Positions 55,590-64,000 of a stretch of 64,000 nt of DNA are shown here, one piece after another. The DNA comes from Hybos culiciformis. Lineage: Eukaryota > Arthropoda > Insecta > Diptera > Hybotidae. Made by a program: the position numbers and the translations under genes. The notes beneath the pieces are model-generated. The model ran no database searches. It saw only the letters and a list, made by a program, of their open reading frames with translations, and was not told the origin of the DNA. The number at the start of each line of letters is the position of its first letter. Positions within the stretch are counted from its first letter, which is position 1. The stretch is from positions 76,731,737-76,795,736 of the forward strand of contig OZ023273.1 of NCBI GenBank assembly GCA_964007475.1, written 5' to 3'.

Positions 55590-57699
55590 ACTATGTATCA
55601 TAGGTGTACTATTAAAGAAAATAATATGTTATTGATTTCAAAATGTACAAAATCAGAAAAATTTAACATACATATTTTTTTTTTTTTTTCTTTTTCGTTT
55701 TTAATATGATACAACTTCTTATATATGACACGGAATAAAGTGATAAATATACTTAGTTTTGTATTTTACACACCACAAACACAGACAATCTGGAATGATT
55801 TAGTTTTTCAATTAATATTGGCCTCAATATACCTAATTAGAAATCCTTTAAATGCTATTAAAGGAATTATTAAAGCTTAACAATAAAATGGCAAAAGAAA
55901 AAAACAAAAATTATTGCTTCACTTGTAATATTTAATTTTAATTGTTAGGGATTGTAATTTCTTATCTACCACCGGTATAAATAAAATGATATCAAATTTT
56001 ATTCTGCTCCATATAGTGGTAAAATTACTTTTAATTTAATAACTTAGGCTTCGTTCCTGTCCTCGTAGTATTTTCAATTATCGAAAAACCTTAAATAATA
56101 AATGTTCAAAAGTCTTAATTAAAATTAATTTAAATTTGCGAAAAGTCTTAAAAGTTTAAATTATATACATTTAAAATAAATTTGAAAATAAATGTTGTTT
56201 ATGTGATCATAATATAATTAAATTTTTGTTTAGATAATGCAAGTTTTTGTAAACTATATATTTAAGCTTTCCTTTTGTAAACTGTTTGTATTAAGCAGAT
56301 ATAAATAAATAAATAAATAATATTTTTGTTTTTCATACTTTTGTTTTCTTAAATAAACGTTTTTTTAAAAAAAATTAAATGTTATTATTTAAAAAAAAAC
56401 CGTTTTTAAAACCGATTTTCAGTTTTAAATCGCACGAAAACCGATTTTAACCTTTTGTGCAAATTTCGTAACTACAAGTTAGAAATCTAACAAAATTTTT
56501 GTGTGCGAAAATACATTTTTTTAAATTCCAATCAGTATTAAATCAATTATTTTTCATATTCTGAGGAGAATAAAAATTGAATACCTTGGTTTGTAAAATT
56601 AAGAAAATTAATAATTCAGTAATAATATCACTAACATAAATATCACTAACATAAAAGATAAATGTTAGCAAAACAAATTTCCAAGATAAAACTAATAATA
56701 AAACCAAAAGCATTTCTTAAATTTGTTGGAAACTCTGACTATGAAGTCATTTAAGACAATAAAATTCAATCAATTTCATCTTTTTTTTTTTTAAGTTTGT
56801 CAATCTGAATGAAGGTGTACTAAATAGATAAGACATAAAACTACATATGTGCATTGAATATAATATATTTATAGTTTTGGTTAGAAATGAAGTTTGTTAT
56901 ATTTATACTTATGTTGTGTTTAGTTTTTTTTTTTCATTTTAAATGTGGATACCCTATTTATACACACTGCAAATGGAAATTTCTTCAGCAGCTCTAGTTT
57001 CTGTTCATTTTTTGCCAAAAAGCTGAAATCAAACTAGTGGATTAATATGGTAAAGAAAGTTTCCCTAAAAGCAGTTTCACTAAAAAATATTCCTTTTAAA
57101 CAATTTCCCAAATGACCAATTCTCCATCGAAAAAAATTTTTGGGTAAAATTTTTGGGTTGATTTTTTCGTAATCAAGAAATTTACCAAATAACTATCTTT
57201 AACCAAAATATTTACCAAAATTTTACTAAATATGTTTAAAATTTCTAAAAATATTTTTATTTACCCAAAAATTTAGTAAAATTTAACTATATACACTGTT
57301 TACATTACATCCAAAAGTTTAACCAAAAATATTTGTAGATTTTATTTTAAACTTTTTGGTAACCTGAAAAATTACCAAATAGTTCATTTTAACCAAAATA
57401 AGAAGTACAAACAATTTTATTTAAAATATATATATATTTTTTTGTTCTTTTTGAATACCTAAAAATTCACTAAAATTTCACCAAAAACTGTTTGTTACCA
57501 AAATTTTAGCCAAAAAAATTAGCAATATTGAGGTTGCCGGTTCGAATCCTGTCTGATTCAAAATATAATTTTTTTTTTCTCTGCATTTCTTTTTAATCAA
57601 GTATCTTTTTTCATTGCAATAATAAAAACAGTTTAAACCTTAATGCGAATTTAAATATTTTTAATTGAAAAGTTAATAATTTCGGCACGGTAGAAACTT
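55590..57699. other. Intronic AT-rich DNA with small relics
   Basis: TTTGTATTAAGCAGATATAA followed by (ATAA)n at 56286-56322 resembles the 3' end of the non-LTR element at 46310-46345. AGGTTGCCGGTTCGAATCCTG at 57531-57551 matches a tRNA B box but has no A box or tRNA fold. 57110-57520 has many ACCAAAA/TTACCAAA motifs of unknown origin. Confidence 0.4.
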
Positions 57700-57994
57700 G
57701 GTTTCGAACATTTTGGAAAGGTAAGATCTATGGCTTTTAAATGCGGGAAAAAAAACGGAGATGCATCCACTAGCTTCTGAGATACACTAAGTTTTGGCAA
57801 AATTTTCCTTTTTTTTATCTTCTCGTAGACGTGATGTATATGAAAAACCCTCGCCGGTTGAAAATTTTCAAACGGCTGCTATTACTTATAGGGAAGCGTT
57901 TTTCAACAAAATCTCATTATGGACGTTTCATCTTACAATCGACTAAGGAACATTTCCCTGAGTTACGTTACCCTTTATTCAATCACCCTGTATA
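57700..57994 (-). repeat. Fragment of an ACAGGGTGATT-type insect repeat
   Basis: On the minus strand it begins ATACAGGGTGATTGAATAAAG and continues through CTCAGAAGCTAGTGGATGCA toward 57700. The ACAGGGTGATT start is common to dispersed repeats in many insect genomes; I cannot give the class. The 117-residue frame at 57831-58184 overlaps it and is therefore doubtful. Confidence 0.45.
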
Positions 57995-58426
57995 TAATCA
58001 CTTATTCACCTTTCACTTATACCTTGTTCGCATTCCAATTAAATTCCACTTATTATCCGTAATTTCGATTGCCCTTTGTATAAATGTATATAAAGTTTGC
58101 ACAATTATTACAAATGAGTACGTACCGTTTAGTTGCGTGTACAGTACGTATTATATTATGTTTACTTATTGTATATATATTTGAAGTATTTATATAGAAA
58201 TGTGATAAATATTAAACAATTAAAATAAATTTTCTTATAATTTTTTTTTGTATTTAGATCATAATACAATTTAGTGTGATTCGAAAATTTAATTTATATT
58301 ATAAAACACGCAAATGCTATGTATTAGTATGTAATGCATATAATGTACTTAAATAGAATCATTATTATTTTCTTCATTTATGGTGGAAAATCTTCAATTA
58401 ATTTTTTTATCTTTTAATTTTTACAG

Positions 58427-58563
58427 TGTGGTAGTGGGAGCGCCAAAGGAACATATGGGAAATCAGAGAGACGTAACTAATGCAGGTGCTGTTCATAAAT
58501 GTTACATTAATTCTGATAATAGTAATCATAATCCATGCGTTTATGTACCATTTGATTCTAAAG
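58427..58563 (+). CDS. Integrin alpha chain, coding exon 2 (first FG-GAP-type repeat)
   Basis: After acceptor TTTTTACAG at 58426, T completes the codon begun in exon 1 (TA|T, Tyr). The frame then reads VVVGAPKEHMGNQ, VTNAGAVHKCYINSD and PCVYVPFDSK, ending at a donor AAG|GTGAGAT (58564). VVVGAPK followed by GAV.KC is the conserved end of blade 1 and start of blade 2 of the integrin alpha beta-propeller. The two cysteines (HKC and PCVY) are placed as in the family's first disulphide. The exon is 137 nt, entering in phase 2 and leaving in phase 1. The open frame as drawn from 58380 to 58682 is misleading because it reads through both splice sites. Confidence 0.85.
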
Positions 58564-60250
58564 GTGAGATTTTTTTTTATTCATCAATGTTAAATAAAGT
58601 TTCTCATAGCTTTAGCACATTCTCTATTATTGATATTATTTTTATTCTATTCTTTTTAATGTGCTTAAATTACGTGAAATAAATATGGTTATTTTAATTT
58701 TTTGATGTATTGAAATTTCATTTTGGGAATTTCATTTTAGGATGATTCAAGAAAGATAGACTTTTTTTGCAATTTTGATAGGAATTTTTATTTCCTTTTG
58801 AGACATTTGAATTTACAACTAAACGGTTCTACTGTCGATGAAGGTTGTTTGAAACACTTTGTGGATCATGCGAAACTCACTTTTTAACTATCGACATGCA
58901 CAATAAATTAGGGGTGGCACTGGGTATTAATGTGCTTTTATTATTAAGTTTTGAATTCAATATATTTTTATTACATTATTTCGCGAATGTTAAGGTACTA
59001 ACTTTGTCATTTTAAGGCTCATTAATAAAGCGCGCTGCTGCTGAAAAATTTCAATTTGAAATAATCATTTTCTTAAAATCGGCTCAGTCAAATGTTAAAA
59101 AAATCAAAAGTACGACAATCAAAATAGCGAACTGAAAATAAATTTTATTTAATAAAAAATAATTGAATTAATTATACTGATTGTAAACATGTGTTTTAAA
59201 TTGAATATATTTTAAATAAAAAAAAACGGCAATCTCAAATTTCTTCTACATTTCTAGGTCTTACTATTGAGATTGAGTCTATTCATCGCCCCGAATAAAA
59301 AGTGCCGTGTTGATTGTAGCTTGTAGCTAATGAATATATTTTTTCGTAATATGGTTTACAGACTTCGGATTCAACTGAGGTTGTGCAAATTTTCACAAAT
59401 ACCTCATTGTTGAGTTAAACCATGTTTATAATATTGAAATATATGTTTCTAAATGTGAATTTGAATTAAATGTGAGTTAAATAAGGTTCACGTGATGAAA
59501 CATATAGCGTTGTTTATTTAGATTCATTCGGGAGAACAAAATATGTCTTGTTCACGTTAAAAAAATGAAGAAAAATGATTATGAATAATAATTTTAAAAA
59601 AAAATTTTTTTTTGTAATTTTATTTTACGAATTTTAATTAGTAATTAATTTTTCACAGGATTTTATTATATACACATTTTTTAACTTATATTTAATTAAA
59701 TTTTATTCTGTAATTTTTATTTTGAAATTTTTATTTGGGCAAATAAAGAACAAAACTTATCCTGGTTTAAAAATTAATTTTGTGCACCAAAGTTTCCAAG
59801 CTAGGGATAACCTCAATTAATTTATAAATATAATGTTTCTAGTCTGTAATAACTTAATATAAGGGAGTTAATTTTAAAAAACACTGCCATAGAATGAAAA
59901 CTTATGAAATAAAACAAAAAATCCTAAAATTTGAGAAAAGTTTTCAAAATATTTAATCTATTTATGTATTTTCTTCTCTGAGCAAGCGTACCTGCAAATT
60001 GCTTCCATCCTAAATTTTAAAATTGAATATAATAAAATCTATGGGTTTCATTTAAAGTAAATGTATAACATACATATAATATTATACGATATACATAAAC
60101 ATAGTACAACATCCGTTTTATATCGGAAAATTTTTGTTTTTGCACAAACTGGTGTATTTCCCTGTAATAGTTTTCAATCAAAACCTCCGAACTCTTTCAT
60201 ACTTTAAAGTGATAAAAAACGGTAGTCATAAAAAATAGTTTTGAAGGCAT

Positions 60251-61450
60251 TTTTCAAAAATGAATAGGTATGTTTTTTTTTATTTTTTCTCAAAATGAAT
60301 GTCAATGCAAATAATAGGACACAAACATTCCTGTTGATTTATTTCGTAAAAAACAATCAAAACCATATTTGGTATACAAAAAGTTGAACTTGTTAAAAAG
60401 TTTTTTTTTTTTTTTTTTGTATCTTCTTTTTGTCTTCAACAGAGTTGCGACTCAATTTTTTTATTGTTTTCTATATTGAATCAGGCATTTAATGAATATA
60501 ATTATGCGTATAATACTTATGCACTTAGCCTTTACCGATTTTAAAAAGATTTGTACCAAATTTTTTTTTCTAAATTAACCTTTAATAATAATAAATAACT
60601 TTTCAATCAAATTTTGGGACAAAAATTTTTGGGACGGAGCAAGTGCTCTTAATATAATAATATATATCAATGATTTTAACTTTTTATATAAGGATTAAAA
60701 AAAAAGAATAGATAAAAAATATAAATTTTTGATGAAATTGCAATCAATACTTTTACTAATTTTCGAATCAGATGAATACAATGTTAAAAAAAATAATAAA
60801 AAAAAAAACAAAAGAAAAACATTTGGTACAAATTCAGAAAGTATTTTTAAATAAAATTATTTTTTCAATATTTGTCTTTCAGCAGATTCATAAGATATCT
60901 ATTTAAATATCAAAAATTTGTCTTCTCATATTTTGTTTAGTTTTTTTCTTCTTCTTCTTCTTGAGACAAATTTTTATGGTCAAGTCAAGTTAAAAGAAAA
61001 TTTTTCAAACATACATAATTATGTATATGTCGTAAAGTCCCTAGGTTTAAATTCTTATGGCAGATTTTTGAGAGTACAATTTAATAATAAAAAAAAAAGA
61101 AAAGTATTTTAGATATAGAGAAACTTGAAATTTTTATCTTTATGGCAAATTTACCGAAATGTTGTAAGCAAGAAAATGTAATCGTTTTCAAAAACGAATA
61201 GGTATGTTTTTTTTTATTTTTTCTCAAAATGAATCTCAATGCAATAATAGGACACAAACATTCCTGTTGATTTATTTCGTAAAAAACAATCAAAACCATA
61301 TTTGGTATACAAAAAGTTGAACTTGTTAAAAAGTTTTTTTTTTTTTTTTTTGTATCTTCTTTTTGTCTTCAACAGAGTTGCGACTCAATTTTTTTATTGT
61401 TTTCTATATTGAATCAGGCATTTAATGAATATAATTATGCGTATAATACT
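60251..61450 (+). repeat. Direct duplication of about 267 bp in intron 2
   Basis: 60251-60518 and 61185-61450 share nearly the same sequence, starting TTTTCAAAAAYGAATAGGTA and ending AATTATGCGTATAATACT. Both include a poly-T run of 18-20 and differ at only a few bases. The copies are about 0.93 kb apart; the sequence between them is unrelated. No TSD or element ends, so it is a segmental duplication or an assembly artefact. Confidence 0.88.
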
Positions 61451-61506
61451 ATATATAATAGGTATACCTACTTTTGATTGAAAAATATCATTTCATTGAA
61501 AACATA

Positions 61507-61808
61507 AGCGGTGTTCACTTGAATTTTTCATAAATTTATATTGCTTTTTACATAGAAATTGTTGTTTGCATAAAATTTTTCATAAAATAGATCTGGGACT
61601 ATTATATTTGTGTATTATTTTGCCTAATTTAGAAATGGTGACATAAAAAGAAAATGAAATTGGTTTGAAATTTTAATAAATCTTTATAATAAAATAAAAA
61701 ATATAGCTTTTAATAAAGTCCTTAAATTTGTGTTATTTTTTCAACAATTTCATAAATTGCATAAAAGATTGAATACATAATTTACGAAAAATTTATGTGA
61801 ACACCACT
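61507..61808. mobile_element. TIR MITE with AGYGGTGTTCAC ends
   Basis: AGCGGTGTTCACTTGAATTT at the left and AAATTTATGTGAACACCACT at the right are inverse over about 30 bp. ATA flanks both sides, compatible with a TA or 3-bp target. It is 302 bp and AT-rich, with no coding sequence. Confidence 0.68.
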
Positions 61809-63298
61809 ATAATAATAATATCGCAAAATTATTCAATTCACTTCTCTGAACTACGAGCTCAGACAAATTGGACCGATTCCAAACGATTTGGTTGTTTAAT
61901 TAGATAATGCGCATATGCGTTATACCAATGATATATTAATTAAAAAAATATATTAATTAAAAAAAATTAAACAAAAAATATTAAATGACAATACCATGAG
62001 CTTATAATTATTTTTTTTTTTTGTGAATTTCGATCTCATAAAAAAAAAATTAAAATTATATAAATCTGTTGTTATTTCTAGAGATTAAATTTTTTGATTT
62101 GTTTTTTTCTTTTTTATTATTATTCAAATGCACATGCCCAACAGATATTTTTAACTTTTATGCGCGTAATCAGAACATATTCATTGAATTTAAATAAACA
62201 ATGTTGGGTTTTATTAGCTAAACATTTAACTTAAGTTTAAAACATCTTAATTTTTTGTATGGTAAATTTCGTTAATTCTACAACTTTTTATAAATATTTC
62301 CGAAACCTTATTTAAACCTAAACTGACCATATTTGTCCCGCTTAATGCTGTACAAATGCGGGACATTTTTAGTTATTCGCAAATATCTCGAAAACGGTGC
62401 GTTTTACAGCATTTTTGAGGTTTTTCAACCTTCGGTGACCATCAATCCAACTTACCTATTCACTGGAACTTAAAAAACTATCAAAGGGTTACTGAGATAT
62501 TGAATTTTGAAAAAAAAAAAAATAAAAATAAAATAAATAAAAATAATACTTGTTTTTTATTTTACAAAATTCAATATCATTAAGCTGAACAAATAATGGA
62601 AAATAACATTTTAATAAGTTAAAGAAACTTCTAAAATATTTCTAATTATTATCCAAATTCTAAACAATTTAAACTTAAAGTTTATAACATTAACTCAGCC
62701 CTACAGAGCTTATTAATTAAAAAACAAATATAAAATTTACAAAAAAAAAAAACAGAAAAAGGCAAAAATAGTACTTGGTATTAATCTTTATATACATAAA
62801 TATAAATATTAAAGGAACAGAAAAACATATTAGAAACGATTTAATTATTACAATTCGACTAAAGCAATCCAACATTTTGAAATTATCGTGTAAACGTTTA
62901 ATTTCTGCTATCCTAGTAAGCTTGCTTAAAGCTTTAGTCCAATCATAATTATGTAGTTCAAATTGTCTTAGTTGAATGAGCCTAAAATTAATCAAAGCTC
63001 TTTTAAAAGTTTTTCATTTTAGTCCGAACTTAAAATTAAACTACCTTAAATATATAATATATATGTATATCTACCTCGTTTTTATTTCCGGACGAACGTT
63101 CCAGTTTACCTGGTTAGAAAAATGTATTTCATTGTTAAAAAAAAAGATCCAATGAGTGAAAGAGTATCTAATCAAAATTATTTGTTTGCAAAATTTTAAT
63201 TTCTTATTTTTTGTTTTATTTGTCATTCTGAAAAAATAATATTTTTTTTTAAAAAGTAAGTATGTAGACGCATAAATTTTGCATGCCAAGTCTGACTA

Positions 63299-63398
63299 AG
63301 TGGAATATGAACGGAGAACAATACCATAAATTGTGAAATTTTTTTGTTTCTTTTTTTATATAAAAGACACATTCTATAAATATTCCGCTCATATTCCA
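63299..63398. repeat. Short inverted repeat GTGGAATATGANCGGA
   Basis: AGTGGAATATGAACGGAGAA and TATTCCGCTCATATTCCAC pair across about 65 bp of AT-rich sequence. It could be a tiny MITE; no TSD is convincing. Confidence 0.5.
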
Positions 63399-64000
63399 CA
63401 AATGTTTCCTCAGTACGAACACAAAATTATTACCTTCTTAAGTTGAATGATCATCGGCGATGACAGTCAAGCTTAATTTATTTTATTTTCTTGTTTTAAT
63501 GTTTTCAATAAATTTTTTGTTATGCTCTTTATTTTATTAATATATATACACATATTTATGTACATAAGTATAAATAAAACATTTCAAATAATTTTTTTTA
63601 GGAAAATATATAACCTTATATTTGGCTTCGATAAAAATTTTATTAAAAAATTTTTTTTTTTTTTTGAATTTTTTTTTTTTCTCTTAAATGCTGCCAGTCT
63701 TTACTAAATGCTTTTATACCTTAAGAGGTGGGTGAGTTTTAATATTAAAAATAAAAAATCAAAAAAATTGGATACAAATAAATTGATTTATGAACAAATT
63801 TGTTAGTTTTATTTATTTTTCTTTTTTTTATTGAATAAATTTTAAGTGGAGATGGTAATGAATCAAGAGAGTATAAATCACCTACGCATAATCTCAATAC
63901 TTCTTATTAATATGAATTTACAAAGAAAAATTGATTCATAGATAGAAAAATAATATAATATATTATGTATAATATAAAATCAAATTAAACAAAATATATT

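Larger units (their letters stand above)
42805..58426 (+). other. Integrin alpha intron 1 (15.6 kb, transposon-filled)
   Basis: It is bounded by donor GTGAGTATAT and acceptor TTTTAATTTTTACAG, joining phase-2 ends so that the split codon TA+T gives Tyr before VVVGAPKE. No further alpha-chain exon is recognisable within it. It contains a tandem-repeat block, a sense-oriented non-LTR element, a hAT element, foldbacks and MITEs, all listed separately. The stated length assumes that no exon was missed. Confidence 0.72.
58564..64000 (+). other. Integrin alpha intron 2 (partial)
   Basis: Donor GTGAGATTTT opens an intron that appears to run past the window end. I found no exon encoding the expected next propeller segment. 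The stretch is AT-rich, with a duplicated block, a MITE and a small inverted repeat (separate entries). A motif CTCGAAAACGGTGCG at 62388 also occurs in part (ACGGTGCGTTTTCGGC) near 33983. Confidence 0.6.

Noticed and set aside
57531..57551. Possible tRNA gene from a GGTTCGAATCC B box
   Set aside because: No A box and no foldable acceptor, D or anticodon arms upstream. At most a relic.
57831..58184. 117-residue ORF just upstream of integrin exon 2
   Set aside because: It overlaps an ACAGGGTGATT-type dispersed repeat on the opposite strand, has no recognisable domain, and is intronic.
58380..58682. 100-residue ORF as a stand-alone gene
   Set aside because: The meaningful part is exactly bounded by consensus splice acceptor and donor sites. 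The ends of the ORF are intron translation.

Overview
The window looks like euchromatic but transposon-rich DNA from an insect or a close arthropod relative: strongly AT-rich, intron-bearing, and full of hAT, Mutator-type, Tc1/mariner/pogo, LTR and non-LTR elements. I cannot name the species. The only host gene I can support is an integrin alpha chain. Its first coding exon (42632-42804: signal peptide and mature N-terminus) and second coding exon (58427-58563: first FG-GAP-type repeat) are joined by a 15.6 kb intron with matching splice phases. The rest of that gene must lie to the right of the window.

Layout. 21-2732 is a complete hAT element with a decayed transposase and an 8-bp target-site duplication (TSD); a foldback element sits inside it. 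4.2-5.4 kb holds element relics and a foldback made of 14-bp units. 6.3-9.8 kb is a decayed DDE-like transposase gene split by a hAT element that itself contains another element. 9.8-11.1, 17.5-18.6, 20.7-21.6 and 46.7-47.1 kb are copies of one long-inverted-repeat family. 11.1-15.4 kb has a Tigger-like MITE, a tRNA-derived SINE, a hAT MITE and a second 14-bp-unit foldback. 23.6-26.1 kb is a four-layer nest. 30.0-31.75 kb is a foldback element that carries a Mutator-type transposase remnant. 32.4-34.8 kb is a three-layer nest. 35.8-38.8 kb is an LTR element with two 709-bp LTRs and no coding capacity. 44.5-46.3 kb is a frameshifted Jockey/CR1-type non-LTR element in intron 1.

The main result is a set of foldback DNA elements whose arms are built from short, often self-palindromic, tandem units (units with cores such as GAAATAAGGCCGC, GAAATAGCGCCGCC, GGTCATAAAATCC, GCAATTCATCGCC and CCTCGAAAAAAA). 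Most end in TSDs of about 9 bp (8-10), the signature of Drosophila FB/Mutator-type elements. One carries a Mutator-type transposase fragment. The nested insertions allow relative dating. Large AT-rich tracts between elements show no supportable genes. Most open frames in the window are low-complexity or repeat shadows.
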